A stretch of DNA of 51,630 nucleotides, from assembly GCA_028687375.1 (NCBI GenBank), contig JAQUAG010000015.1:1-51630 (forward strand). The letters run 5' to 3'. This DNA is from Arcobacteraceae bacterium. GTDB taxonomy: Bacteria > Campylobacterota > Campylobacteria > Campylobacterales > Arcobacteraceae. This document shows positions 37,997 to 47,502 of the stretch, in pieces. Under the pieces are notes generated by a model. It had not been told where the DNA came from, did no database searches, and saw only the letters and a program-made list of their open reading frames with translations. The position numbers and the translations under genes were made by a program. Positions within the stretch are counted from its first letter, which is position 1. Each line of letters opens with the position of its first letter.

Positions 37997-40609
37997 ATGC
38001 AAAAATTACTATTAATAATATTCTTACTACTTATCTCATATATAAACTCCCAAGCCAATGAAAAGAAACATATTTTACTTTTAAATTCATACTATCAAGG
38101 GATGCCTTGGGTAGATGATATTACAAAAGGTGTAGATGATATTTTAGAAGTTGATAAAAATAATTTTATAGTACATATAGAAAATATGGATACCAAAAGA
38201 CATAATAGTGATGAGTATTTTACTTCACTTGCAAATATGTATAAAAATAAATATGCCAATATAAAATTTGATATTATTTTATCTTCTGATAATGATGCGT
38301 TAAACTTTTTAAAAAAATACAAAAATGATATATTTGGAAAAGATATACCAGTTTCATTTTGTGGTGTCAATAACTATAACCCTACTTTGTTAACTGGTCT
38401 TAATAATTATACTGGTGTTGCGGAGCTTTTTTCAGAGGCTGAAAATATTGAATTGATACTCAAACTTCACCCAAAAGCTAAAGAGATTTATATCGTAAAT
38501 GATTACTTATTATCAGCTAGAGCCGTAGAAGAAACCATGAAACGTAATCTTAAACAATATGAAAATAAAATCAAAATAACCTATGCTCCAAATCAAACGA
38601 TAAAAGAACTTCAGCATAGTATTAAAAACTTATCAAAAGATACTGTTATACTTATGGGTGCATATTATGCAGATAAAAATAAAAAGTATTTTACTTATGA
38701 AGAGATGAATAAAATACTATTGGATATATCTAGTGTTCCTGTTTATTGTTCTTTGGCTTATCATATCTCAGATGGTGTTATTGGTGGTAAAGTGATAAGT
38801 GGATATTACCAAGGGGCTACGATGGCAAAACTAGCCTTGGATATCCTTAATGGTGTTAAACCTAAAGATATAACTGTAATCACCCAAGGTGCAAATAAAT
38901 TTATCTTTAGCAAAAAAGCATTAGATAAATTTCATATTGATATAAAACAACTTCCAAAAGATAGTAAAATTATAAGTGATGACCAATCAATATATGAAGA
39001 ATATAGTTTAGCTATAACTCTTATTTTAATAATAATTTCTATATTTTTAGCCTCAGTCATTTCCTTATATTATTATAAAAAAAAGCTTACAAATGAAAAG
39101 TCTGCTGTAAAACTATTAGTATTTGGACCAATAATATTTATACCAACGATTATCTCCATTTTGGTATATGGTATAGTGACCAATAATGAGCAACTTCAGA
39201 AAGAAAATATTGAAAATGTTATCACAACAAATATGATAAACCAAAAAAACATCACAAAAAATGAAGTTGAACAGCTTGCAAGGATTAGTTATATATTTAA
39301 TAATGAGAAAGAGAAGTTATTTGAATATATAAACACAACAAGATATGGTAATAATGGTTATTTTTTTGCACTTGATATGGAGGGAAATATTTTAGCCAAT
39401 GGGAATGACCATAATTTAATAGGTAAAAATGTTTATAATTTAAAAGATGAAAATAATAACTATTTTACAAAAAAAATAATAACCAATGCAACTTCTAATA
39501 GTATAGAATTTGTAAAGTATAAATGGGAATATCCATCAACAAGTAAGCTAGCAACTAAATATAGCTATAGTAAGTTTTTACCACAATATAATCTAATAAT
39601 AGCTTCAGGTGTTTATGATGAAGATATAAATGCCATTATAGATAAAGAAACTAGTGAACTCCATATGAAAAATGAAAAACAAATCATACAAATATTATGG
39701 ATCTCATTTACAATAATCATCATATTTACAATTTTAGCTATTTTACTTTCTAATATGGTTAGAAAAATATTTGAAAATTACAATAATGAAATTAATAAAA
39801 AGAATCATGATTTAGAACAATTAAATCTTTCGCTTGAGGATAAAGTAAAAGAGGAGGTCAAAAAAAATCAAGAGAAAGATACTATTATGTTTCAACAAAC
39901 GAAAATGGCTGCAATGGGTGAGATGATAGAAAATATTGCTCACCAATGGAGGCAACCTCTTTCAATTATATCTACAGGTGCTACTGGTATGAAATTTAAA
40001 AAAGAGAACAGTGTATTAGAAGATAATGACTTTTTCAAAATTTGTGATATTATCAATGACAATGCACAATACCTCTCTCAAACCATAGATGATTTTAAAA
40101 ATTATATCAAAGATGAACGACTTAAAAGATATTTTTACATTAAAAATAATTTTGATAATCTTTATAAGATTATAGAAGGTTCCATCAAAAATAATAATAT
40201 TGAACTCTTTTTTGATGTTGATGAAACAATCCAAATAAATGGCTATCCAAATGAACTTATCCAATGTATGGTAAATATTGTAAATAATGCAAAAGATGCT
40301 TTAAAAGATATCAAAGGGGAAAGATTGCTCTTTATCTCTGCAAAAATGAATAATAACAAAGTGGAGATAATTTTTAAAGACAATGCAAATGGGATAGCTG
40401 AAGATATAATATCAAAAATATTTGAACCTTATTTTACAACAAAACACAAAAGTCAAGGGACAGGACTTGGACTAAGTATGACATACAATATGATAACAAA
40501 AGGGATGTATGGTTCTTTGGATGTTACAAATGCTTCATATCTTTACAACAATAAAAATTATATAGGTGCACAATTTACAATAACACTTCCTCTAAATGTA
40601 GATGAATGA
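37997..40609 (+). CDS. Membrane sensor histidine kinase with periplasmic binding-protein and Cache domains
   Basis: 870 residues. A signal peptide is followed by a periplasmic ABC-substrate-binding-like domain (about 25-320, HILLLNSYYQGMPWV), two membrane segments (about 335-358, 372-395), a single Cache-like domain (about 430-555, GYFFALDMEGNILANG), a third membrane segment (about 560-585), a coiled coil, a HisKA-type dimerisation helix with the phospho-acceptor near 650 (MGEMIENIAHQWRQPLS), and an ATPase domain with NIVNNAKDAL (N box) and GTGLGLS (G box). It probably senses a small solute. No response regulator is adjacent, so the partner is unknown. AAGGA and a TATAAT precede the gene. Confidence 0.9.
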   Translation: MQKLLLIIFLLLISYINSQANEKKHILLLNSYYQGMPWVDDITKGVDDILEVDKNNFIVHIENMDTKRHNSDEYFTSLANMYKNKYANIKFDIILSSDNDALNFLKKYKNDIFGKDIPVSFCGVNNYNPTLLTGLNNYTGVAELFSEAENIELILKLHPKAKEIYIVNDYLLSARAVEETMKRNLKQYENKIKITYAPNQTIKELQHSIKNLSKDTVILMGAYYADKNKKYFTYEEMNKILLDISSVPVYCSLAYHISDGVIGGKVISGYYQGATMAKLALDILNGVKPKDITVITQGANKFIFSKKALDKFHIDIKQLPKDSKIISDDQSIYEEYSLAITLILIIISIFLASVISLYYYKKKLTNEKSAVKLLVFGPIIFIPTIISILVYGIVTNNEQLQKENIENVITTNMINQKNITKNEVEQLARISYIFNNEKEKLFEYINTTRYGNNGYFFALDMEGNILANGNDHNLIGKNVYNLKDENNNYFTKKIITNATSNSIEFVKYKWEYPSTSKLATKYSYSKFLPQYNLIIASGVYDEDINAIIDKETSELHMKNEKQIIQILWISFTIIIIFTILAILLSNMVRKIFENYNNEINKKNHDLEQLNLSLEDKVKEEVKKNQEKDTIMFQQTKMAAMGEMIENIAHQWRQPLSIISTGATGMKFKKENSVLEDNDFFKICDIINDNAQYLSQTIDDFKNYIKDERLKRYFYIKNNFDNLYKIIEGSIKNNNIELFFDVDETIQINGYPNELIQCMVNIVNNAKDALKDIKGERLLFISAKMNNNKVEIIFKDNANGIAEDIISKIFEPYFTTKHKSQGTGLGLSMTYNMITKGMYGSLDVTNASYLYNNKNYIGAQFTITLPLNVDE

Positions 40610-40641
40610 CATTTTCTATCTAATATCGTTACCTATTTTGC

Positions 40642-40647
40642 TATAAT
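40642..40647 (+). promoter_or_regulatory. -10 element (TATAAT) of the 40665 operon
   Basis: Perfect TATAAT 18 bases before the ATG at 40665, with CCAAAGGA as ribosome site. Confidence 0.55.
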
Positions 40648-40664
40648 CTCTCCAAAGGATTACA

Positions 40665-40982
40665 ATGAAAAAAAGATTTGCATTAACGCATACAAAAAAA
40701 ACGCCCGAAAGAGTACTCGAAGGGATAAAAAATGATATACGAAAATATATCCAAAGAGAGAAAAAAAAACCTTTCCCAGAGAATACTGATTTTTGGAGAA
40801 TTGATTGTAAATTTGCAAAAAATGATGATGAACTTCAAGATATTAAATTTGAAGATATTATAAAAAATATCAATATAGCTTCACAAGAAAATTGTGAAAG
40901 TTTTATGATAGAGCTAGTCGCAGTTGCTATAAAAACAACACCAAAAGAGTTTGAAATTCTTCAACTAAAAGAGGAGGAATAA
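40665..40982 (+). CDS. DUF6172 family protein
   Basis: 105 residues. The opening MKKRFALTHTKKTPERVLEG and the following basic region with KYIQREKKKPFPENTDFW match the DUF6172 family, short conserved proteins of unknown function in Campylobacterota and other proteobacteria. The next gene starts 3 bases after its stop. Confidence 0.8.
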   Translation: MKKRFALTHTKKTPERVLEGIKNDIRKYIQREKKKPFPENTDFWRIDCKFAKNDDELQDIKFEDIIKNINIASQENCESFMIELVAVAIKTTPKEFEILQLKEEE

Positions 40983-40984
40983 CA

Positions 40985-41416
40985 ATGGCAAAAGGGAAAA
41001 AAACAACTATACAAGAGATCAAAAGATTAAATGACAATGAAGTTTTAGTCAATGGTAGAACTTATATAATCGTAGAAGATACGCAAGATATCGAAAAAGC
41101 TATCACAATGAAGATAACTTCTCACGGAAATCGAATATTGAGATTTGAAGACCCAACTAAAAAAGCTACTATTGATGTAAAAAGAGTTATCAATATTTTA
41201 AAATACACATTTAAAGATAATCATAGAGCAAAAAGATTTAGAGTGAGTTATGAAAAAACCATCCTTACAGTTGAAGATAAAGTTCAAATCATAGCAACAG
41301 CAACTTCTCATATCAACGCAAGGAAAATCTTAGCTAGCTATACAACAAAAGAGAGTCCAAATTACGATAAAGAATCTCAAACAACAACTGTATATCTAAG
41401 TGAAGAGGAAAAATAG
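40985..41416 (+). CDS. Conserved hypothetical protein
   Basis: 143 residues, basic, strand-rich (NDNEVLVNGRTYIIVEDTQD), no membrane segment. AGGAGG precedes the ATG. It lies between the DUF6172 gene and rlmF, reading the same way, so the three are probably one transcript. Family not recognised. Confidence 0.7.
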   Translation: MAKGKKTTIQEIKRLNDNEVLVNGRTYIIVEDTQDIEKAITMKITSHGNRILRFEDPTKKATIDVKRVINILKYTFKDNHRAKRFRVSYEKTILTVEDKVQIIATATSHINARKILASYTTKESPNYDKESQTTTVYLSEEEK

Positions 41417-41428
41417 TTTCCTAAATAT

Positions 41429-42322
41429 ATGATAGATAAGCAACAAATAAAAACACTTCATCCAAGAAATATACACAATAGTAGATATGATTTTACAGCA
41501 CTTTGTAAAACAAATCCAACTTTACAACAGTATGTTTCGTTGAATCAATATGGTGACTACTCTATAGATTTTGCCAATCCAAAAGCGGTGCTAACTTTAA
41601 ATAAAACCCTTCTCCAACATTATTATGGGATACAAAACTGGGAGATACCAGAAAATTATTTATGCCCACCAATCCCTGGAAGAGCTGATTATATCCACTA
41701 TATTACTGATTTATTAGGCAATAGAGAGAACATAAAAGGGCTTGATATTGGTGTTGGGGCGAATTGTATCTATCCTATTATTGGTGTTTCCGTTTATAAT
41801 TGGAAATTTACAGTATCAGATATCGACCCTATCTCTATTCAAAGTGTAGAAAATATTGTAAGTTCAAATGAAAAACTTAAAAACAATATCACCATAAAAC
41901 TCCAAAAAAATAAAAACAATATCTTCGCTGGTATCATTGAAGCAGATGATAGATTTGATTTTACGATGTGCAATCCCCCTTTTCATAAAAATGCAAAAGA
42001 AGCGATAAGTGGTAGCAATAGAAAAGTATCAAATCTTACAAAAGTCAAAACCTCAAATGCTACGCTTAATTTTGCTGGTCAATCAAATGAACTTTGGTGT
42101 GATGGTGGGGAGTTGGCATTTATAAAAAAAATGATAACCCAAAGTGAACAATTTAAAAACAACTGCTTGTGGTTTACAACACTTGTATCAAAAAAAGAGA
42201 ATCTTAAAGATATTTATAGAGCATTGAAAAAAGTAAATGCCCTAAAAGTAAAAACTGTCGAGATGAAACAAGGGCAAAAAGTCACAAGATTTGTCGCTTG
42301 GAGTTTTTTCGATTTAAAATAA
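41429..42322 (+). CDS. rlmF: 23S rRNA (adenine-1618 N6)-methyltransferase
   Basis: 297 residues, the usual length. LHPRNIHNSRYDF at the start, GLDIGVGANCIYP (SAM-binding), FTVSDIDP and the catalytic NPPF in FTMCNPPFHKNA are all characteristic of RlmF/YbiN, which methylates A1618 of 23S rRNA from SAM. The ribosome site is weak, and the gene follows 12 bases after the previous stop, so translation may depend on readthrough of the operon. Confidence 0.95.
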   Translation: MIDKQQIKTLHPRNIHNSRYDFTALCKTNPTLQQYVSLNQYGDYSIDFANPKAVLTLNKTLLQHYYGIQNWEIPENYLCPPIPGRADYIHYITDLLGNRENIKGLDIGVGANCIYPIIGVSVYNWKFTVSDIDPISIQSVENIVSSNEKLKNNITIKLQKNKNNIFAGIIEADDRFDFTMCNPPFHKNAKEAISGSNRKVSNLTKVKTSNATLNFAGQSNELWCDGGELAFIKKMITQSEQFKNNCLWFTTLVSKKENLKDIYRALKKVNALKVKTVEMKQGQKVTRFVAWSFFDLK

Positions 42323-42349
42323 TGGCATACAATATGCACACAATCCCTT

Positions 42350-43048
42350 ATGGAAGAACTATTTAATTTAAAATATCAAGAGGAAGTTGAAAAACTTAAA
42401 GATGAAGAGAACTTTGAAGCTCTTGGTGATGCCAAATATACCTATCACGAAGATATGGAAGCTAGACTCTATTGGGCTTTTTGCAGACCTTCAGGTTCAA
42501 GTAATGAGCAAATCTTAGACCCACATCCACTTGTATCTATTATGGCTTTTAATCACTCACGACTTGGTGCTTTGAAAAGATTTTCTTTAGTTCATAAAGA
42601 GGTGATAGAAAAAGATGAACTAAGAACAAAAATACGAAATCGAACAAGGATGTTATTTCGTGATTTGGTTGATAATGATTTTAAAGAGTTAAATCTTGTT
42701 TTGGAAATCGTCCCTGTATTTTTAGATGTGGCGATTGACCAGCTCAAAAATGGACGAAAATGGAACGATATAGTTGCTGATGATTTAGAAGCTTCGATTT
42801 TTTTAAATAAAGTGGGAGAGATAACAGATGAGTTTTTTGATGAGGCATTTTTTGCAAAATTGACAAACTTTGAGGAGTTTGAAGTAAATCAATTGAAAGA
42901 TTTTTTAACAAAAAAATATACACAAAAAGAGCAACTACATCCAAAAATACTCGATTTTTATAAACTACAAGCCAAAGAGTGGCTTGGAGATTCTGGGCTT
43001 CATCTTTTACAAAAAAAAGCAATAGAAAACTTAATAAATAAGCTTTAA
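42350..43048 (+). CDS. Conserved hypothetical helical protein
   Basis: 232 residues, acidic and helical, no membrane segment and no recognised motif. Weak ribosome site. It is tail-to-tail with the DEAD-box gene (1 base apart), so the two transcripts must end in each other. Role unknown. Confidence 0.7.
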   Translation: MEELFNLKYQEEVEKLKDEENFEALGDAKYTYHEDMEARLYWAFCRPSGSSNEQILDPHPLVSIMAFNHSRLGALKRFSLVHKEVIEKDELRTKIRNRTRMLFRDLVDNDFKELNLVLEIVPVFLDVAIDQLKNGRKWNDIVADDLEASIFLNKVGEITDEFFDEAFFAKLTNFEEFEVNQLKDFLTKKYTQKEQLHPKILDFYKLQAKEWLGDSGLHLLQKKAIENLINKL

Positions 43049-43049
43049 A

Positions 43050-44279
43050 CTATTTTTGTTCACTTTCCCTTAATTTGTCTTTTTTACTTTTTCTTTTCCC
43101 TTTTATTGGAGCATCTCCTTTTTGTTTCAAAGGCTCTACCACTTCAAGTTCAAACCCCTCGATAGACTCTTTTTCGATTTTCACATTACATCTTTTTTCA
43201 ATAAGTTTAAAATGAGGATATGTTTCATTATCGACAAAGGAGATAGCTACCCCACTCTTCCCTGCTCTTGCCGTTCGCCCTATTCGATGGATATAATCAT
43301 CCGCACTTCGTGGCAAATCAAAATTTATAACACAATCAATATCCTCAATATGAAGTCCACGACTTGCTATATCAGTTGAAAAAAGTATTTTTATCTTTTG
43401 ATTTTTAAAAGCTTCAAGGGTATAAATCCTATCTTCTTGAACCAAATCCCCATGAAAAGAATCAGCCAAAAAGCCATATTTTCTAAACTTCGCAGCGATA
43501 TTGTCACTTGCTCTTTTATTTGCCATAAAAACTAAAACTTTGCCAAATTTATTTTCTCTGATAAGCTTTTGTAGAAGTGGACTTCTTTTCTCTTTAGATA
43601 CAAAGATAGCTCGTTGAGTGATATTTTCTACTGTTTCGGTTTCATTTTCTATCGATACTTTTACTGCATCAGTTGTTATTTTTGATGCGATTGATACCAT
43701 TTTTGCTGGGTATGTAGCTGAAAAGAGGAGATTTTTTCTTTTAGCTGGTAATATTTTTAAAATTGCATCAAGCTCATCTGCAAACCCAAGGTCAAGCATC
43801 TTATCCGCTTCATCAAGGATAAAGTACTCCAAAGAGGATAAATCTATCTGTTTTTTATCAATAATCTCAAGAAGTCTTCCAGAAGTAGCCACAACAATAT
43901 GGCACCCTTTTTGGATATCCAAAAGTTGGTCTCCTATATTTTGTCCGCCAATAATTGTTGCTATTTTTGGTTGAGGCTCTAAATCTTTCCCAAAAAGTGC
44001 AAAAGTTTGTGCAACTTGTAGTGTTAACTCTCTTGTTGGAGTTATTACAAGCACTTTTATCTTTGCTCTTTTAGGTTGCTCTTTTTGAGAATATTGATGG
44101 AGTATCGGCAATACAAAACTAGCAGTCTTACCGCTACCTGTTTGTGCTTTCGCCATAATATCAAGCCCATCTAAAACAAGAGGGATAACAGCCTCTTGGA
44201 CTGGTGTTGGATTGATATAATCGTTGGTGGCTAATGCTTCGTTTATCTTTGGCGATAAGTTAAATTTGTCAAATGACAT
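43050..44279 (-). CDS. rhlE: DEAD-box RNA helicase, RhlE-like
   Basis: 409 residues from ATG 44279, which has TAGGAAACAAA upstream; an upstream ATG at 44324 is less likely. All motifs are present: Q motif (FNLSPKINEALATN...TPVQ), AQTGSGKT, PTRELT, DEAD in LDEADKMLDLG, SAT, HGDLVQEDR, STDIASRGLH and HRIGRTARAGKSG. Length and the basic Lys-rich tail suit RhlE. These helicases remodel RNA in ribosome assembly and cold adaptation. Confidence 0.93.
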   Translation of the reverse strand: MSFDKFNLSPKINEALATNDYINPTPVQEAVIPLVLDGLDIMAKAQTGSGKTASFVLPILHQYSQKEQPKRAKIKVLVITPTRELTLQVAQTFALFGKDLEPQPKIATIIGGQNIGDQLLDIQKGCHIVVATSGRLLEIIDKKQIDLSSLEYFILDEADKMLDLGFADELDAILKILPAKRKNLLFSATYPAKMVSIASKITTDAVKVSIENETETVENITQRAIFVSKEKRSPLLQKLIRENKFGKVLVFMANKRASDNIAAKFRKYGFLADSFHGDLVQEDRIYTLEAFKNQKIKILFSTDIASRGLHIEDIDCVINFDLPRSADDYIHRIGRTARAGKSGVAISFVDNETYPHFKLIEKRCNVKIEKESIEGFELEVVEPLKQKGDAPIKGKRKSKKDKLRESEQK

Positions 44280-44336
44280 TTTGTTTCCTAATAGGTAATT
44301 TCCACATTGTAGCTTATTATCCATTTAGGGTTGATT

Positions 44337-44564
44337 TTAAACTATCATATCCACTTCAATATGAAAATAATCCTCGATATTAGCATATTTCAAATCTTCA
44401 TATTCTCTTGAAACAACTTCAAAATTGAGTTTGATAATCTCATCAGCCAAACTTGTTTTTGTAAAATCTATCCCGTTTAAAAAATCAAATTTTTCACTCA
44501 AATATTTTACTGTAGGAAGGGGACTATCATCTGGCACAAAAACTGCATTTTTTTCTTTTTTCAC
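44337..44564 (-). CDS. Small acidic protein downstream of cowN
   Basis: 75 residues, acidic, no membrane segment. AAAGGAT precedes the ATG. It follows cowN by 29 bases on the same strand, so the pair may be co-transcribed. Family not recognised; a nitrogen-fixation link is only by position. Confidence 0.6.
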   Translation of the reverse strand: MKKEKNAVFVPDDSPLPTVKYLSEKFDFLNGIDFTKTSLADEIIKLNFEVVSREYEDLKYANIEDYFHIEVDMIV

Positions 44565-44593
44565 AAAAATCCTTTAAGTTGATTTTGTATTTT

Positions 44594-44893
44594 TTAACAA
44601 CACTCTAACTCAACTTGGTCAAGCACTTCAATCCCTTGATCAAAGTCGTACTCTTCAAATAAGTCACTAATATAAAAGACATTTGCACACACCAAATACA
44701 AAGTATCTTTCTCTTCCCCTTTACTCCAAACTTCTCGATAATTTTCGGGAATCTTATCCATAAAATTGAGCCATAAATTATTTTTAGACTCAGGTTTCTC
44801 TTCAAAAAGTGCAATCATCGCATCCAAAACCAATGCTGCATTTTCATAACAGTCTATATTTTCAAATGTTATATATCTATCTTTTATTTTCAT
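44594..44893 (-). CDS. cowN: N2-fixation sustaining protein CowN
   Basis: 99 residues. The start DRYITFENIDCYENAALVL and the ending DQVELECC match the CowN family, which protects nitrogenase from inhibition by carbon monoxide. AGAAACC precedes the ATG. Its presence suggests that the organism fixes nitrogen, although no nif gene is in the window and no clear sigma-54 promoter is visible in the upstream 100 bases. Confidence 0.88.
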   Translation of the reverse strand: MKIKDRYITFENIDCYENAALVLDAMIALFEEKPESKNNLWLNFMDKIPENYREVWSKGEEKDTLYLVCANVFYISDLFEEYDFDQGIEVLDQVELECC

Positions 44894-44998
44894 TGTGTAG
44901 GTTTCTCTTATAAATTTATATAACTAAGCTATACATAATCTATTCCGAGATTTTTAACACTCTTATTTTCACCTATTCAGTTCACCATCACAATCCAA

Positions 44999-46093
44999 CT
45001 ATCCTTTCCGATTCAACTCAGCTTCAATATCTTCAATAGCTGGTAAACTTCCCCTTAACTCTTCTGGCACAATATGCGTTAAATGATACTCTGATATCCC
45101 CATAGGTTTATGTATATCACTCAAACTATATTCTACCACTACCTTATCTTTACTTTTACACAACAATATCCCAATAGTGGGTTTATCCTCTACTGTTTTG
45201 ATTTGTTCATCAACTGCTTTAATATAAAAGTTTAGTTTCCCAGCAAACTCTGGTTCAAAATCAACAGTTTTTAACTCAACTACAACATAGCAGTGCATCC
45301 TTATATGGTAGAAAAGTAAGTCAATATAAAAATCTTTTTGCCCAACTTTAAGATTTTTTTGTTTCCCAACAAATGCAAACCCACTTCCAAGTTCTAATAA
45401 AAAACTTGTAATATGTTCCAATAAACCTGATTCTAGTTCTTTCTCTTTAAAGTTTTCACTTAAAGTTAAAAAGTCGAAGTTGTATGGGTCTTTTATAAGT
45501 TCATTTGCTAGGTCTGATTGTTCTTTTGGGAGAGTGATTTCAAAATTTGATATAGCTTTGCCACTTCTTGTATAAAGGTCACTCTCTATTTGATGAACCA
45601 AAACACTTCTGCTCCAACCATTTTCTATGGTTTTATTTACATAAAAAAGTGCTTCTTGGGTATCTTTACATTTTGAGATTATTTGTACATTGTGTCCCCA
45701 AGGGATTTGTGTCAATTGTGGTACAACTTGTTCCACAATTTCATTGTCTAAAAGGGCAACAAGCTGTTGCCCTTTTTCATTGTCTAAATTGGCAACAACT
45801 TGTTGCCAATTTGAATAAAATAGATACCATTGTTTTATATATTTAATATTTCTATATGAAAATCCCTTCATATCAGGAAATTCTCTCATCAAATCATCAC
45901 TAAGTTGTTGTAAAAATCCACTTCCCCAAGTACTATTTTTTTGTTTCTCAACTATCTCATTGCCAAGTTCCCAATAAAACTCAAGTAATACTGTATTTAC
46001 TTTTATAGAAGCTTTTATTTGAGCTTGTTTGAGTTTAGATTTCAACTCTTTCAACCAAAAGTTATATTCACTTGATTTTATAATACTGTTCAT
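44999..46093 (-). CDS. YhcG/DUF1016 family PDDEXK nuclease
   Basis: 364 residues. The N-terminal DUF1016 helical domain (about 1-150, LEFYWELGNEIVEKQ, FPDMKGFSYRNIKYIKQWY) is followed by the nuclease domain with IDLLFYH and VVVELKTVDFEPE, which gives the D...E-x-K core. Around residues 93-126 the protein has a repetitive insert (QQVVANLDNEKGQQLVALL...), encoded by three tandem palindromes. Related proteins occur in restriction and defence contexts; the cellular role is not settled. It stands alone on the minus strand. Confidence 0.88.
   Translation of the reverse strand: MNSIIKSSEYNFWLKELKSKLKQAQIKASIKVNTVLLEFYWELGNEIVEKQKNSTWGSGFLQQLSDDLMREFPDMKGFSYRNIKYIKQWYLFYSNWQQVVANLDNEKGQQLVALLDNEIVEQVVPQLTQIPWGHNVQIISKCKDTQEALFYVNKTIENGWSRSVLVHQIESDLYTRSGKAISNFEITLPKEQSDLANELIKDPYNFDFLTLSENFKEKELESGLLEHITSFLLELGSGFAFVGKQKNLKVGQKDFYIDLLFYHIRMHCYVVVELKTVDFEPEFAGKLNFYIKAVDEQIKTVEDKPTIGILLCKSKDKVVVEYSLSDIHKPMGISEYHLTHIVPEELRGSLPAIEDIEAELNRKG
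45714..45811. repeat. Three tandem palindromes inside the YhcG coding sequence
   Basis: Palindrome 1 (45714-45740, arms AATTGTGG/CCACAATT), palindrome 2 (45751-45775, AAAGGGCAACA/TGTTGCCCTTT) and palindrome 3 (45787-45811, AATTGGCAACAA/TTGTTGCCAATT) are separated by spacers that share TTCATTGTCTA or TCATTGTCTA. Reading frame is kept throughout. Confidence 0.85.
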
Positions 46094-46185
46094 CTTATGC
46101 CACCTTGATACTTTTTATTATCATATCAAGAAAAAATGATTTTATTTAAAAGTATTACACTTTGACATATTATTTAGAATTTTTT

Positions 46186-46746
46186 CTACTTTAACTCTTG
46201 AATCAGCTTCAACTCTTCATAACTTTGTGTTTGAGATTTTTTCTTTTGTGTACCATTTAGCATCTCTTCAAAAACCGTTTGAATCTCTTTCAATCTCGCT
46301 TCAAATTGAGCCAAAATAGAATCTTCAACTTTGTCTGTTTTGATTGAGGTATCCTCTTTTGCTTCAACTACAGCGATTCCTGTTCTACTTTTTTTGAGCT
46401 CAAGAATCATCCTCTCCACCTCTTTGAACATAGATTCGATTTCAGCTTGTGAGACATTGCGTGTTTTTTTCTCCTCGTCTATTTTCTCTCTAATAGCTTG
46501 GAGAAGTTTCTCGATGGCTTTTAGTTCCTCAACGGTAAATCCAGTACGAAGAACAGAGATGATATCATCTACCAAACTCTTAGTCGTCACTTGTGTATCT
46601 GCAACTACCGTTTTTTTCGACGACTCCTCTTGTGCCTTTTCGAGTGCCGTAGAGAAAGAACTCCCTTGTGTTTTCTCATTTTGAGATTGAGTTGTTTTTT
46701 GACTATTTGACTGAACACTACTACTATTATTTACAGATATCTCCAT
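46186..46746 (-). CDS. Low-complexity, coiled-coil protein, unknown
   Basis: 186 residues. A Ser/Gln/Asn-rich N-terminus (about 1-45) resembles flagellar hook-length or FlaG-like disordered starts, and a charged coiled coil follows (about 75-185). No membrane segment or signal peptide. Family not recognised; a flagellar or adhesin accessory role is a guess. Confidence 0.65.
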   Translation of the reverse strand: MEISVNNSSSVQSNSQKTTQSQNEKTQGSSFSTALEKAQEESSKKTVVADTQVTTKSLVDDIISVLRTGFTVEELKAIEKLLQAIREKIDEEKKTRNVSQAEIESMFKEVERMILELKKSRTGIAVVEAKEDTSIKTDKVEDSILAQFEARLKEIQTVFEEMLNGTQKKKSQTQSYEELKLIQELK

Positions 46747-46830
46747 TGTACACCTCTCTTTTTTTAAAATTTTAACAAAATTTTTTCATTTTATCTCAAA
46801 TTGTTTTAGTAAACCTCAAACTACTATAAA

Positions 46831-47502
46831 TCAGTAAAAAGAATTAATTGTCTTACAATTAAAATCTAAATTATGAAGAACTTGTTCACGAAATTTTAAA
46901 AGTCCTTCATCAAAATTATACTTATCGAAACTACTTTTATTAAAATTGATAGAATGTTGCTCTATAAAATTAAGAATCTCAATAATTTTTTTTCTATTAT
47001 CTTTAGGTGAATGTTTAAAAGAAAGAAGTTGTGATATATCTTTTCCAAATTTATTTTCAATACTATCAGCTGAAAATAATGGGATATGATTTTCTGCTCC
47101 CCATGCCGCAATTACCGTTCTTAAGCACCAAACTATTTTAGAGTTAGCATATGTATATGTTTTTAAGTTTTTATATTTATTATCTATTTCTTTTAAAAGT
47201 AGACAAGAAAAAGCTATCTCTTTACTATAGCTATCTCTTAAAGAAAATATATCAAATATATTTTCTCTTAAAATATTATTATCATCAGTTAAGATAACCC
47301 CTTCTGATACTAAATGATACACAAATAATGTTCCATCTATTGACATTTGTTTCATTTTGTCAACATTATATAGAGATAAGTTAACTTTTCCTTGAATAAT
47401 TTTATGTGATTCTTTTTCAGTTAAAGATAAGAGATCAACATCAGAATTTTTATGAGAATCACCTCTAGCTTGTGATCCATATATTAATAAATTACTTGTC
47501 AT
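46831..47502 (-). CDS. MNT-type nucleotidyltransferase
   Basis: 223 residues. LLIYGSQARGDSHKNSDVDLLSL is a textbook minimal nucleotidyltransferase motif (GSxARGxxxxxSDxDL), followed by a helical region of about 130 residues that could be HEPN-like or substrate-binding. The gene overlaps the end of the pentapeptide/channel-like gene by 11 bases, so the two are translated together. MNT enzymes of this type are often antitoxins (adding AMP to a HEPN toxin) or effectors. No separate HEPN gene is adjacent. Confidence 0.8.
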   Translation of the reverse strand: MTSNLLIYGSQARGDSHKNSDVDLLSLTEKESHKIIQGKVNLSLYNVDKMKQMSIDGTLFVYHLVSEGVILTDDNNILRENIFDIFSLRDSYSKEIAFSCLLLKEIDNKYKNLKTYTYANSKIVWCLRTVIAAWGAENHIPLFSADSIENKFGKDISQLLSFKHSPKDNRKKIIEILNFIEQHSINFNKSSFDKYNFDEGLLKFREQVLHNLDFNCKTINSFY

